Counted from the first letter of the stretch, positions 40,900-50,149 are shown. The stretch is 64,000 nt of DNA from Caldicellulosiruptor kronotskyensis 2002 (GCF_000166775.1 NC_014720.1:310001-374000), one strand, 5' to 3'. Program-made: numbers and translations. Notes: generated by a model from the letters alone, not told the origin.

Positions 40900-41916
40900 A
40901 TGACAGTCAAAGAAATCAGGGAAAAAGCAAGAGAGATGTTAAAAGGTTATTGCAGAGTTTGTCCAATCTGTGATGGAAAAGCATGCCGTGGAGAAGTCCC
41001 TGGAATGGGTGGTATAGGCACAGGAAGCTCATTTGTTGCAAATGTTGAGGCGCTTTCAAAAATAAGATTAAATTTAAGAACTATTCATGACGCAAAAGAA
41101 CCAGATATTTGCGTAGAAATGTTTGGGAAAAAGTTAGCTATGCCGATTTTGGCAGCACCTATAACAGGTTCGAGCTATAATATGGGAGGAAAAATTTCTG
41201 AGGAAGACTTCATTCAAATGGTAATATCAGGAAGCAAAGAAGCAGGGACCATAGGGATGTGTGGAGATGGCGGTGATCCTGTATTTTATGAGTCAGGCCT
41301 AAAGGCTATAAGAAACGAAAATGGGCATGGAATTGCTATCATAAAGCCAAGGAGTAATGACCAAATAATAAAAAGAATAAAAGAAGCAGAAGATGCAGGA
41401 GCTTTAGCTGTTGGGATAGACATTGACGGCGCAGGGCTTATTACAATGGCGCTAATGGGCCAGCCTATTGGTCCAAAAACAAAAGAAGAATTAAAAGCTC
41501 TTATTTCTTCATCAAGCCTTCCATTCATATTAAAAGGGATCATGACAGAGGACGAAGCAGAAATTGCTTTGGAAGTTGGAGCAAGCGCAATTGTAGTATC
41601 CAACCATGGGGGTAGGATTTTAGATCATACACCAGGTGTTGCAGAAGTGCTGCCGCGAATTGCTGAAAAAGTAAAGGGTAAGATTTTAATCTTTGCTGAT
41701 GGAGGGGTAAGATCTGGTGTTGATGTTTTGAAGTATTTGGCTCTTGGGGCAGATGCAGTGTTGGTAGGAAGACCAATCATTCATGCAGCCTTTGGCGGTG
41801 GTAAAGAGGGAGTGAAACTCATTTTAGAAAAAATGGCTCAAGAGCTAAAACAAGCCATGATTTTAACAGGTTGCAAAGATATAAAAAGTATCGATGTAAA
41901 GGTCATATATAAATGA
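40900..41916 (+). CDS. FMN-dependent alpha-hydroxy-acid dehydrogenase-like protein
   Basis: The ATG at 40900 follows AAGGGGG. The 338-residue TIM-barrel flavoprotein has an unusual N-terminal cysteine set (CRVCPICDGKAC), then the barrel with PILAAPITG, KGIMTEDEAEIALEVGA (the catalytic-barrel Lys), and VVSNHGGRILDHTPG, which carries the His-Gly-Gly and Asp region of lactate-oxidase relatives. IFADGGVRSGVDVLKYLALGADAVLVGRP is the FMN phosphate site. It probably oxidises lactate or a similar 2-hydroxy acid with a non-oxygen acceptor. The position after a pyruvate transporter links it to pyruvate/lactate exchange. Confidence 0.82.
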   Translation: MTVKEIREKAREMLKGYCRVCPICDGKACRGEVPGMGGIGTGSSFVANVEALSKIRLNLRTIHDAKEPDICVEMFGKKLAMPILAAPITGSSYNMGGKISEEDFIQMVISGSKEAGTIGMCGDGGDPVFYESGLKAIRNENGHGIAIIKPRSNDQIIKRIKEAEDAGALAVGIDIDGAGLITMALMGQPIGPKTKEELKALISSSSLPFILKGIMTEDEAEIALEVGASAIVVSNHGGRILDHTPGVAEVLPRIAEKVKGKILIFADGGVRSGVDVLKYLALGADAVLVGRPIIHAAFGGGKEGVKLILEKMAQELKQAMILTGCKDIKSIDVKVIYK

Positions 41917-41941
41917 TAGCTTTAGTAGAATAATTGTTGCT

Positions 41942-41965
41942 AAGGGCTTGGAAATAAGCCCTTTT
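41942..41965 (+). terminator. Terminator after hydroxyacid dehydrogenase gene
   Basis: AAGGGCTT-GGAAAT-AAGCCCTT followed by TTT. Confidence 0.85.
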
Positions 41966-42003
41966 TATTATGCAAGAAAACTTTACTATTCATATAGAAA
42001 TAC

Positions 42004-42052
42004 TTGACATTATCATTACATTGCTTTATAATTGAAAATGAAAATCAATTTC
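42004..42052 (+). promoter_or_regulatory. Perfect sigma-A promoter with Fur box
   Basis: TTGACA (42004-42009), 17-bp spacer and TATAAT (42027-42032) are consensus. Directly after the -10, GAAAATGAAAATCAATTTC (42034-42052) matches 15 of 19 positions of the Fur box GATAATGATAATCATTATC. Fur-Fe(II) binding would block initiation when iron is ample. Confidence 0.85.
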
Positions 42053-42077
42053 AAAAACACAGAAAGGAGTTTTTGGT

Positions 42078-42797
42078 ATGGTTCAGGGATTTGTAATTGC
42101 TTTTAGAGAGGTTTTCGAGATAATTCTTGTAGTTGCTGTGATGATTGGGGTTATTCAAAAGCTTAACCAAAAGGATTTATTAAAGAGTATGAATATTGGG
42201 CTGGTATTAGGGATTGTTTTGAGTGCATTGCTTGGTATTATTGTATTTGCCTTTTATGAGAGCTTGGAAGAGTCCTTTGAGGGAATTGAGATAGCATTAA
42301 AAGCTTTACTGGTGATTCTTATTACATGGTTTTTATTTTTAGCTATTAAATATCAGAAAAGAGATTTAAAACAGCAGACTTATGAAAAGGTTGTTAATTT
42401 CCAAAAATATTCATATGGTATTTTTGTCCTATCTCTTGTAAATGTTCTACGTGAAGGAGCAGAGCTAGTAATATTTTCATTGGCTTCATTTTTCAAGGAT
42501 AAATCCTTAACTTTATTCTACGGAATTGGTCTGGGGATATTTGCAGCTGTACTTTTGGGCTACTTTGTGTTTAAGCTTTCTAACAGAATAAATATAAGAC
42601 TCTTTTTCATTGCCACGACATTAATTTTAGCAATTGTTTCGTCTGAAGTTTTAAGAGACTTGGTTGAAGAAATTCTTAAAGAAGGGTTAAAAACTCAGAA
42701 TGAGGTTATTCCTATTGCTTTAAGCTTTGTATATATTTTAGTATTCTTAGTCTTGATGATAAGGTCAAACATAATTTCAAGGCAAAAAACAGAGTAA
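42078..42797 (+). CDS. FTR1-family high-affinity iron permease
   Basis: This 239-residue membrane protein has seven spans. The two iron-binding motifs are REVFE (about residues 9-13) and REGAE (about 118-122). Span order and length match the bacterial FTR1/EfeU-type permease domain without a fused extracellular domain. AGAAAGGAG precedes the ATG. It is the only gene behind the Fur-boxed promoter, so it should be made in iron limitation. Partner EfeO/EfeB genes are not found nearby. Confidence 0.92.
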   Translation: MVQGFVIAFREVFEIILVVAVMIGVIQKLNQKDLLKSMNIGLVLGIVLSALLGIIVFAFYESLEESFEGIEIALKALLVILITWFLFLAIKYQKRDLKQQTYEKVVNFQKYSYGIFVLSLVNVLREGAELVIFSLASFFKDKSLTLFYGIGLGIFAAVLLGYFVFKLSNRINIRLFFIATTLILAIVSSEVLRDLVEEILKEGLKTQNEVIPIALSFVYILVFLVLMIRSNIISRQKTE

Positions 42798-42887
42798 AGG
42801 TTAAATCTTGTAATATTTCCCCCTCAACAAAAATATATTTTTACTGACAAGTCCATTTGAAATTGCATAGGGGGAAAGATTATTTTG

Positions 42888-44363
42888 ATGGATACTGATA
42901 TCTACAGGGAAATAGCAAAAAGGACAAACGGTGACATTTACATTGGTGTGGTTGGACCTGTCAGAACAGGAAAGTCAACCTTCATAAAAAGATTCATGGA
43001 CCTTTTTGTAATTCCAAACATTGAAGATGAGTATAAAAAAGAGAGAACAAAAGATGAACTACCTCAAAGCGCACAGGGAAAAACCATAATGACAACAGAG
43101 CCCAAATTTGTTCCCAATGAAGCTGTCGAAATTTTGCTATCAAGCGGTGCAAGGCTTAAAGTCCGGCTTGTTGACTGTGTAGGGTATTTGGTTGAAGGTG
43201 CAATGGGACATTTGGAAGAAAACCATCCGCGCATGGTCACAACACCGTGGTTTGAAAAGCCAATCCCGTTTGAAGAGGCAGCAGAGATTGGCACTAAAAA
43301 GGTTATCCAGGACCACTCAACAATTGGAATTGTTATTACTACAGATGGCACAATTACTGAGATACCAAGAGAAAACTACATAAAGGCAGAAGAAAGAGTG
43401 ATTGAAGAGCTAAAGTTACTCAATAAGCCATTTGTGATTGTTCTCAATACTGTAAAACCTTACTCACCCGATACACAAGAGCTCAAAAAAGATCTTGAAG
43501 AGAAGTACAAGATGCCAGTTTTGGTTGTAAACTGTCTTCAGATGCAGATTGAGGATGTAAAGAGAATTTTAGAGACAGTGCTATTTGAGTTTCCTGTTGT
43601 TGAAGTAAAGATTAATTTGCCAAGATGGTTTGACGAGCTGGAAGATGAGTCATGGCTCAAAAAAGAGATTTATGAAAAGATAAAAGAATATGCAGAAAAA
43701 CTTGATAAAATCAGAGATATAACAGACCAGCTTGAAGTTTTAAAACAACATCCTCAAATTGACAGGTGTGATGTTGTAGGAATCAACTTGGGTGATGGAA
43801 AGAGTGAGCTTTCGATTTACTTCAAAGAAGGGCTTTTGTTCAGGATTATTGAGGAGTCCACTGGATTTGAAATAAAAGGCGATCATCACTTATTAAAACT
43901 TCTTTCTGAACTTGCACAGGTGAAGAAAGACTATGATAAACTCAAAGATGCGCTTGAAGAAGCAGGTGAAAAAGGTTATGGTATTGTACCACCATCTTTA
44001 GACGAACTTAAGCTTGAAACTCCTGAGATAGTCAAAAGAGGAAACAGTTTTGGTGTAAGACTCAAGGCATCAGCCCCATCTTTGCACATCATAAGAGTAG
44101 AAGTTGAGACCGAAGTGTCACCAATTGTTGGAACAGAGAAACAGAGCGAAGAGCTTGTAAACTTTTTGATGAGAGAGTTTGAAGATGACCCAAAAAAGAT
44201 TTGGGAGTCAAATATATTTGGAAAATCTCTGCACGAGCTTGTTAAGGAAGGATTGCAAAACAAGTTATACAGAATGCCAGAAGATGCTCAGTCAAAACTA
44301 AAGGAAACTTTGCAAAAGATTATAAACGAGGGAAGTGGTGGTCTTATTTGTATTATCCTTTAA
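42888..44363 (+). CDS. spoIVA: Stage IV sporulation protein A (spore-coat ATPase)
   Basis: This 491-residue protein has the family start DIYREIAKRTNGDIYIGVVGPVRTGKSTFI, with a Walker A motif (GPVRTGKST), then PQSAQGKTIMTTEPKFVPNEAVEI, DCVGYLVEGAMGH, and a C-terminal coat-assembly region ending in SGGLICIIL. SpoIVA polymerises with ATP on the forespore surface as the base of the spore coat. The ATG 42888 follows a GGGGGAAAG site. It is a single gene with its own terminator. Strains of the genus suggested here are described as non-sporulating, so retention is notable. A sigma-E promoter could not be identified convincingly. Confidence 0.95.
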   Translation: MDTDIYREIAKRTNGDIYIGVVGPVRTGKSTFIKRFMDLFVIPNIEDEYKKERTKDELPQSAQGKTIMTTEPKFVPNEAVEILLSSGARLKVRLVDCVGYLVEGAMGHLEENHPRMVTTPWFEKPIPFEEAAEIGTKKVIQDHSTIGIVITTDGTITEIPRENYIKAEERVIEELKLLNKPFVIVLNTVKPYSPDTQELKKDLEEKYKMPVLVVNCLQMQIEDVKRILETVLFEFPVVEVKINLPRWFDELEDESWLKKEIYEKIKEYAEKLDKIRDITDQLEVLKQHPQIDRCDVVGINLGDGKSELSIYFKEGLLFRIIEESTGFEIKGDHHLLKLLSELAQVKKDYDKLKDALEEAGEKGYGIVPPSLDELKLETPEIVKRGNSFGVRLKASAPSLHIIRVEVETEVSPIVGTEKQSEELVNFLMREFEDDPKKIWESNIFGKSLHELVKEGLQNKLYRMPEDAQSKLKETLQKIINEGSGGLICIIL

Positions 44364-44404
44364 CACAAAAAGGTCCAAACGCTAAGTCTTGGACCTTTTT
44401 GTGT
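44363..44404. terminator. Strong bidirectional terminator
   Basis: ACACAAAAAGGTCCAA pairs perfectly over 16 bp with TTGGACCTTTTTGTGT around a 10-base loop. It lies between the ends of spoIVA and the convergent glycosidase gene. Confidence 0.93.
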
Positions 44405-44405
44405 T

Positions 44406-47045
44406 TTAATACCCTCTTGCAAGGTAAATGTAGCCTTTCTCAACATCACATGCGAGGTTTATATTTTTTGCATTTGATTTTAAAAGCAGGGCATTTGTTG
44501 ATGCATAGCCGATGTAAAAAGTATCATATCTTTCTACACGGGTATAATCACTTGTAGTGCAGATAATCATTGAGGGTGATTTTCTTGATTTTAAAAGTCT
44601 TATGAGTATATCTTTTTCATCTTGTCTGAGGCTTTCAAAGGGAATGTCCAAAACAACAATCATAGATTTTTTCTCAGTTGATAAATTTTTAATTCTAATC
44701 CACTGATAGTATGAAAAATCTAAAATCGAGCCACTTTTTGTTCTCAAAAATACTGCATTGAACTTTTCATTCATGTCGTATGGAGGATTATACTTTTCAA
44801 GACTGTAGCATTTCAAATAGCTGCCAAGATTAGATTCAACTTTTTTCTTTATGTCACTTGGCAGGTTTTCGAAACTCTTTGTCAGAAAGATAACAGATGA
44901 TTTTGCAAGGTTACTATCGAACTTTGCAACATACTGGTTGATATTTTCAACAGGTGGTAAATTCACAACATTGCCTGTAAGATTGTCAATCCAGATATAA
45001 CCTTGTGTCTTTTGAGGAATAAGAAGAATATAATCTAAGGTTTTGTAACTCTCTACATTCAAGGAATAGCTTTTAAAATTGTCGCCTTTAAGCTGCGAAA
45101 TCTCAACCTCTTTTTGCATGCCATTTAACATTTTAAAACCAAGATAGACTTTGACATTCTTTGCGCAAAGGTCAAATGAAATTTTACTTATATTTGTAAG
45201 ATCAACAGGAGTTTTAAAGTTGAGCTTAAAGCTTTTGCCTTTTGTTGATGAAACGCTGAAGTATATCTTGTTTGAATATTTCCCCTGTGTCTTGTTCTTA
45301 GATGAAAGAAACATTGAAATACCTTTTGGCCAGCTCAAAGCAAGATAGTCAAACGACCGAAGAAGCTGTAAAGTCTCACCTATCCCAACAGGTATATTGC
45401 ATTTTAAATCCTTATAAGTAAATGTTACAAAGCCTCGGAAGTTAGATTTTGCTATGAAAGTCCCATCTTTGAATTCAAAAGCAGGGTTTTCTTCTGCTTG
45501 AACTTTTCTTGGGTCTATCTCTTTAAAGTGACCAACCTTATCTTTTATAAAAAACCTCAGCGCTACAGACTCACCGGGCAAAAGATAAAGCTGCTTTTTG
45601 CTTGTTGTCAAAATTTCTGGCTTGTACACCGAAATCTTTTTTTGTGCGAAAGCTTTTTGGTACACATCTTCATAAACACAAGATATTGTAACAACACCAT
45701 CTTTGTAAGGTATAAATAAACCATCTTTTATGTCTATCTCATAGGCATCCTGGTATACCTTCAAATATACAGCATCATATGTGATTGTGTTGTAGAACCT
45801 GTCCTTTGCAAAAACCTTTATGGGATACTCTTCGCCTGCAAAAACCTTATCAGGACAGTCTATATAAAATGTGGAAATTTTATCATCTCTGTATTTGTAA
45901 AAAGCTGCTATGCTGTCAAATACTTTTCTGGTCTCACCTGTGTTATAAAAGGCTTTGAGGTTTCCATCGTTGTCCTTTGCAATAAGCTGTGTGGAATACC
46001 CGCCATCAAGGTTTATGGCTGTCCACACGCCAATTGACTGCAAAAAATTTGCAAGTTCACCCTGTGAAAGGCCAATACTCTTTCCATTTCGACCGTCAAC
46101 TGCAACAAGATAAAGATACCGACCAGTTTTATCAATGCCAATTGCAGAGCGCGGATGCCTACCTGCAATCTCATGTGTAAAAGATGGTATTTTGCCATCT
46201 TTTAACAAAAAGGTATTGCCGGATGCTGCAGCTTTTATCTTCTCAAGGGGAACAGAGAGGTCTATCTTGATTTCCACCTTGTCGCCAACTTTGAAGTTTG
46301 TTTTTAGGTTTTTTGCATAGTTTCCTGTTGCTGCCAAAAGATACTCATCTTTATCCAATGCAACAGTCTGATCTTCTTCTCTGATATCTTTGATGATGCC
46401 ATCTTTTATGATAAACTCCACAATTCCCTTGTATTTGTTACCAATGGTTTTTTGAACATAATCGCCCGTGAACAAAATAGGGTATGTCAAATCGCCTGTG
46501 AACTTGTTTATGTGTGCAATCTTGAATTCATAGCCAGAATCTAAGTTTACAAGCTTGTATGAAAGACCATTTATATAGTCAAAAAGAATTTCACTTGCAT
46601 TTGTGTACACAAAGGCCGGGAAGGTATTTTGCTTGTTGTTTGGTGAAGAAAGAATTTTGCCACCTGACACTGAAATTCCAATCGGCCAGATTTTATTGTA
46701 ATCTGTTTTGGTGTTTGTATAAAAGAAGTTTGCGTTTATTGCAGCAACAGGGTTTTTGTCAATTTGATTGTAAACCATGTTATAGACAAAATCACCAGTG
46801 TTTGCAACGCTGGCTTTCAACACGTCAAAGTAAAACCCGCCATCTATAAGGTCAAGCTTTATGCAGTTTATATCTACAAACCCCTCATCTGTTAAAAGTT
46901 CGTACTTTTCATAGTACGTACGAGGAGCAATCTGCTGTATTGTTTTAAATCTCAAAATTTCTGTGTACGGTTTTGCAAATGCTGATAGAACAATCGACAA
47001 AATTGTTGCAAATGAGATAAAGCTTAAAAACCTTTTCATCTTCAC
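44406..47045 (-). CDS. Secreted phosphodiester-glycosidase (NAGPA) domain protein
   Basis: The 879-residue protein begins with a signal peptide (FLSFISFATILSIVLSAFAKP). Residues ~100-390 are a NAGPA/exopolysaccharide phosphodiester glycosidase domain: PVAAINANFFYT, PIGISVSGGKIL, GRHPRSAIGIDKTGRYLYLVAVDGR, and GVWTAINLDGGYSTQLI. The middle part is beta-sandwich-like (Ig-type repeats around 400-560), and a carbohydrate-binding-like beta domain (around 590-690) precedes a C-terminal segment. It probably acts on cell-wall or extracellular glycans outside the membrane. GTG 47045 after GGAGG is used here; ATG six bases later is also possible. Confidence 0.85.
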   Translation of the reverse strand: MKMKRFLSFISFATILSIVLSAFAKPYTEILRFKTIQQIAPRTYYEKYELLTDEGFVDINCIKLDLIDGGFYFDVLKASVANTGDFVYNMVYNQIDKNPVAAINANFFYTNTKTDYNKIWPIGISVSGGKILSSPNNKQNTFPAFVYTNASEILFDYINGLSYKLVNLDSGYEFKIAHINKFTGDLTYPILFTGDYVQKTIGNKYKGIVEFIIKDGIIKDIREEDQTVALDKDEYLLAATGNYAKNLKTNFKVGDKVEIKIDLSVPLEKIKAAASGNTFLLKDGKIPSFTHEIAGRHPRSAIGIDKTGRYLYLVAVDGRNGKSIGLSQGELANFLQSIGVWTAINLDGGYSTQLIAKDNDGNLKAFYNTGETRKVFDSIAAFYKYRDDKISTFYIDCPDKVFAGEEYPIKVFAKDRFYNTITYDAVYLKVYQDAYEIDIKDGLFIPYKDGVVTISCVYEDVYQKAFAQKKISVYKPEILTTSKKQLYLLPGESVALRFFIKDKVGHFKEIDPRKVQAEENPAFEFKDGTFIAKSNFRGFVTFTYKDLKCNIPVGIGETLQLLRSFDYLALSWPKGISMFLSSKNKTQGKYSNKIYFSVSSTKGKSFKLNFKTPVDLTNISKISFDLCAKNVKVYLGFKMLNGMQKEVEISQLKGDNFKSYSLNVESYKTLDYILLIPQKTQGYIWIDNLTGNVVNLPPVENINQYVAKFDSNLAKSSVIFLTKSFENLPSDIKKKVESNLGSYLKCYSLEKYNPPYDMNEKFNAVFLRTKSGSILDFSYYQWIRIKNLSTEKKSMIVVLDIPFESLRQDEKDILIRLLKSRKSPSMIICTTSDYTRVERYDTFYIGYASTNALLLKSNAKNINLACDVEKGYIYLARGY

Positions 47046-47084
47046 GCTTGCCTCCAGTCTTTTGTCATGGAAAATTGCAAGAGT

Positions 47085-47792
47085 TTAGTTTTTCAACCCC
47101 CATATGTTTCTCTTTATAGCATTGAAGACCAAATCTTTGGTTGCAGGGTGAAATTGTTTTAAGCTTTTTACAAACTCTTTCATTCTTTGCCTGTTAGTTT
47201 TTCCATTTGCAGGGCATGGATTTGTAATTACAGGTAGTTCAAGCTTTTTTGCAGCAGACCTTAAGTCATGTTCTTTTAAGTAAATCATAGGTCTTATAGT
47301 TGTAATTTGAGTCCTGTCAAGGTATGTCTTTGGTGAAAAACAGTGGATTCTTCCTTCAAAAAATAAGCTCAGGAAGAATGTTTCGACCACATCATCCAGG
47401 TGATGCCCAAGCGCAACCTTGTTGCAGCCAAGACTTTTTGCAGTGGAATTGAGTATTCCACGGCGAAGATTTGCACAAAGCGAGCAAGGGTTTTCTTCTT
47501 TTCTAATGTCAAACACAATCTGTTTTATTTGCGATGGAACAAGATGAAATTCAACATCTATTTTATCACAAAATTCTTTGATTGGCAAAAAATCCATTCC
47601 TTCAAATCCCATATCGACTGTGATTGCTACAACCTCAAATTTTTTTGGATAAAACTTTCTCAAAAAACTTAAAGTATAAAGCATGGTAAGGCTGTCTTTT
47701 CCCGCAGAAACACCAACTGCAATTTTATCTCCTTCTTCTATCATGTTGAAATCTTCAACAGCTTTTCTCACCTTGCTGAATATATGCTGCAT
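47085..47792 (-). CDS. TtcA-like tRNA 2-thiolation PP-loop ATPase
   Basis: This 235-residue protein has the PP-loop GVSAGKDSLTML (SxGKDS) near residue 30, then CSLCANLRRGIL with the CxxC of TtcA, and GHHLDDVVETFFLSLFFEG. TtcA thiolates cytidine 32 of tRNAs using a 4Fe-4S cluster; the C-terminal CPAN cysteine is the usual third ligand. GGAGGAATG precedes the ATG. It lies next to the tRNA cluster, but in the opposite direction and without shared expression. The closely related TtuA family is an alternative. Confidence 0.88.
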   Translation of the reverse strand: MQHIFSKVRKAVEDFNMIEEGDKIAVGVSAGKDSLTMLYTLSFLRKFYPKKFEVVAITVDMGFEGMDFLPIKEFCDKIDVEFHLVPSQIKQIVFDIRKEENPCSLCANLRRGILNSTAKSLGCNKVALGHHLDDVVETFFLSLFFEGRIHCFSPKTYLDRTQITTIRPMIYLKEHDLRSAAKKLELPVITNPCPANGKTNRQRMKEFVKSLKQFHPATKDLVFNAIKRNIWGLKN

Positions 47793-47943
47793 TTTTCATT
47801 CCTCCAAATGCTATTATTTTGATTTATATTGTAGACATTATTGAATTATACCATGTTTGCTATAATATAAGGAAGTTAAAAAATTCCTCATTACAACCTC
47901 TTGACGAAAACTAAAAATGATGATATCATATAAATGCTGATGG

Positions 47944-48020
47944 CGGGGTGTAGCTCAGCTTGGTAGAGCACGTGGTTTGGGACCATGGGGCCGGAGGTTC
48001 AAGTCCTCTCACCCCGACCA
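47944..48020 (+). tRNA. tRNA-Pro(UGG)
   Basis: The 77-nt cloverleaf has acceptor CGGGGTG/CACCCCG, anticodon TGG in the loop TTTGGGA, T-loop GTTCAAGTC, and CCA encoded. It is the first of five tightly spaced tRNA genes. Confidence 0.96.
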
Positions 48021-48113
48021 TTAAAGGAGTTTGTTTGAAAAGGTATTGACAGAGATGTAGAGCCTATGTTAAAATACAAAAACGTCGGCTCTCTAAAAAA
48101 GAAAGTAAAATAT

Positions 48114-48198
48114 GGAGGGGTACCCAAGTGGTCAAAGGGGGCAGACTGTAAATCTGTTGCCGCAGGCTTCGTTGGTTCGAATCCAACCCCCTCCACCA
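48114..48198 (+). tRNA. tRNA-Tyr(GUA)
   Basis: The 85-nt class II tRNA has a long variable arm, acceptor GGAGGGG/CCCCTCC, anticodon GTA in the loop CTGTAAA, and CCA encoded. Confidence 0.96.
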
Positions 48199-48215
48199 CT
48201 AAGATTAAAAATGGT

Positions 48216-48291
48216 GCTGGCGTAGCTCAATCGGTAGAGCAGCCGACTTGTAATCGGCAGGTTGCGGGTTCGAGTCCCATCGCCAGCTCCA
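48216..48291 (+). tRNA. tRNA-Thr(UGU)
   Basis: The 76-nt cloverleaf has acceptor GCTGGCG/CGCCAGC, anticodon TGT in the loop CTTGTAA, and CCA encoded. Confidence 0.96.
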
Positions 48292-48319
48292 TTTAATTTA
48301 ATAAAAGAGAATAACAGGT

Positions 48320-48395
<76 letters not shown>

Positions 48396-48402
48396 TTTAA
48401 AT

Positions 48403-48479
<77 letters not shown>

Positions 48480-48552
48480 TTTGTTTTCAAGGCTGAAATT
48501 TCAAGGGTTACAAAGTAGCGACAAAAATTGGAAATGAGGCTTTAAAACAGCA

Positions 48553-48601
48553 AGTCCAATAGAAAATTTAAATCGGTGGACTTTAACATTACTATTGGAC
48601 T
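48553..48601. repeat. Perfect inverted repeat after the tRNA cluster
   Basis: AGTCCAATAG (48553-48562) and CTATTGGACT (48592-48601) pair over 10 bp. The T-run lies on the minus-strand side only, so it is not an obvious terminator for the tRNAs. Confidence 0.4.
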
Positions 48602-48621
48602 AAAAAAATGGCAAATCATAG

Positions 48622-48650
48622 CCACCAATCGCAAAAAATGCGAGAGGTGG
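48622..48650 (+). promoter_or_regulatory. Hairpin: tRNA terminator or ribosome-site sequester
   Basis: CCACC-AA-TCGCA and TGCGA-GA-GGTGG form a strong stem followed by TTTTATTA. It fits a terminator for the tRNA operon, but the right arm is also the GAGAGGTGG ribosome site of the 28-codon stub at 48658. Confidence 0.55.
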
Positions 48651-48657
48651 TTTTATT

Positions 48658-48742
48658 ATGCCAAAAAGAAGCATTGTTAAATTGGATTGGCAAGAAGCAA
48701 TTCAGCAGTTTTTGTTGGCTCTTTGTCAAGAGTTGGGGTGGA
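48658..48742 (+). pseudogene. Stub of an ORF cut by the ISL3-type element
   Basis: ATG 48658 has a GAGAGGTGG site and encodes MPKRSIVKLDWQEAIQQFLL followed by ALCQELGW, then enters the insertion sequence. The WQEAIQQFLLA pattern looks like the start of the core-binding domain of a tyrosine recombinase, which would fit a tRNA-integrated element. With only 28 residues this is tentative. The remainder of the gene is not found beyond the insertion. Confidence 0.4.
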
Positions 48743-50149
48743 TATTCTGAATGCCCACCTTTTTCAGTTTTATCAACCAAGCATTAATTGTAATATATGT
48801 ATATTAGAGGTAAATAATTTTAAAAACTCAATCTTACCTTTACCCGCTATTTTTGCGGGTTTTTATTATTCTCTTTCTAATTCCTAACTACTACAACTAT
48901 ATAAAATCCTCTTTCTAAATCTCTCAAAATTTCTATACCCAAATGCATTTCTCTTTAAAACTTTTATCTTATTGTTAAAACCTTCTGTTACACTATTTGT
49001 ATATGGAACATCAAATGAATTTACTATCTCTGAAAACCAGTTCCTAAAAACCTTTATACATCTGCAAAATTCAGAAAGGCCACTTCTCTCTGCTGCCTCT
49101 ATCCATTTTTTTAATTCAACTTTTGCTTGTGTTGAATTACTGCTTTCTAAAACTTTCCTGAATTCTTCCTTGAGTCTATGCGCTTTCCTTAAATCTCTAC
49201 TGTACCAAAACATCACTTCTAACTCTTCTCTCTGCTCTGCTGTAAGTTCTTCATAAGACTTTAACAATAGTTTCCTGCTTCTTTTGAAATACTTCCTTAA
49301 ATTATCTTCTAATTCCTTTTGTACTCTCTTCCTTACATTTTCTAACGCCCAATACACATATCTTGTAAAATGAAATTTGTCTATTACTATTTTCGCGTTT
49401 TTAAAATATATCTTTGCTGTCTCCACAAATTGTCTCCACATGTCACATACAAAATATTTTACTTTATCCCTATCCTTCAATCTCTTAAAATATTCAATCA
49501 AAACATCTTGTCTTCTGTCTTTTAAAATTTCTACTATCTGCTTTTTCACAGGGTCCACAATTATACACTGATATTTAGCTCCACCTACATTTCCTTTGAA
49601 TTCATCTATGCATATCGCCTCAGAAGAAAAATCCTCTATTTTCTTGGTAGGACTTACCTTATCAAATAACCTCATAACTGTTGTAACTGATACATTTGTC
49701 TGTCTTGCCACTTCTTTCATACTGCTTAAGCTACTGAGCTGACTTATAATGTATGCTGCTAATCTATTTGTCATTCTTTGTCTCTTGCCTAAAAAATTTA
49801 TGTGTTCAAAAAATTTCTTTCCACATTCTTTGCAAACATATCTTCGCTTTCTTAAAACTAAATATGTTCTCTTACCCATTATTGGTACGTCCTTTACTCT
49901 TTGGACACGATAATCATGTATCTTGCTTGTGATACTACCACACTTAGGACACTCGTGAGGTTTTTGCGTCTGACTTATGTGCAGTTCTACCTCCTTTTCG
50001 CTTTCTACTACTTGGTGGAGAATGATATCTTTTGATTTCAAAAGTTCTGTGATATAGTTATAATTAAGCACTTATTCTGGATGCCTCCTTTCTTTTGTGT
50101 GTTTTTTTATACCTAAAAACAATTTTAATTATAGCAGGCATTCAGAATA
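48743..50149 (-). mobile_element. ISL3-type insertion sequence
   Basis: The transposase gene is flanked by the inverted repeat TATTCTGAATGCC (48743-48755) and GGCATTCAGAATA (50137-50149). A further 9-bp inverted match, TTGGGGTGG (48733-48741) and CCACCCCAA (50174-50182), lies just outside, so the true ends may be slightly wider. No clear target duplication was found. Confidence 0.75.
48884..50071 (-). CDS. ISL3-family transposase
   Basis: This 395-residue transposase has an N-terminal zinc ribbon (CPKCGS...CKECGKKF) and HTH (SMKEVARQTNVSVTTVMRLFDKV). The DDE core has ICIDEFKG for the first Asp, VKYFVCDMWRQF for the second, and TNSVTEGFNNKIKVLKRNAFGYRN with the catalytic Glu. It starts with GTG, and GGAGGC precedes it on the minus strand. 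All catalytic residues are visible, so it may be active. The start codon overlaps an internal copy of the terminal repeat. Confidence 0.93.
   Translation of the reverse strand: MLNYNYITELLKSKDIILHQVVESEKEVELHISQTQKPHECPKCGSITSKIHDYRVQRVKDVPIMGKRTYLVLRKRRYVCKECGKKFFEHINFLGKRQRMTNRLAAYIISQLSSLSSMKEVARQTNVSVTTVMRLFDKVSPTKKIEDFSSEAICIDEFKGNVGGAKYQCIIVDPVKKQIVEILKDRRQDVLIEYFKRLKDRDKVKYFVCDMWRQFVETAKIYFKNAKIVIDKFHFTRYVYWALENVRKRVQKELEDNLRKYFKRSRKLLLKSYEELTAEQREELEVMFWYSRDLRKAHRLKEEFRKVLESSNSTQAKVELKKWIEAAERSGLSEFCRCIKVFRNWFSEIVNSFDVPYTNSVTEGFNNKIKVLKRNAFGYRNFERFRKRILYSCSS

Noticed and set aside
48553-48601. Inverted repeat as terminator of the tRNA operon
   Set aside because: The T-run lies on the wrong side for the plus strand; the hairpin at 48622-48650 is the better candidate.
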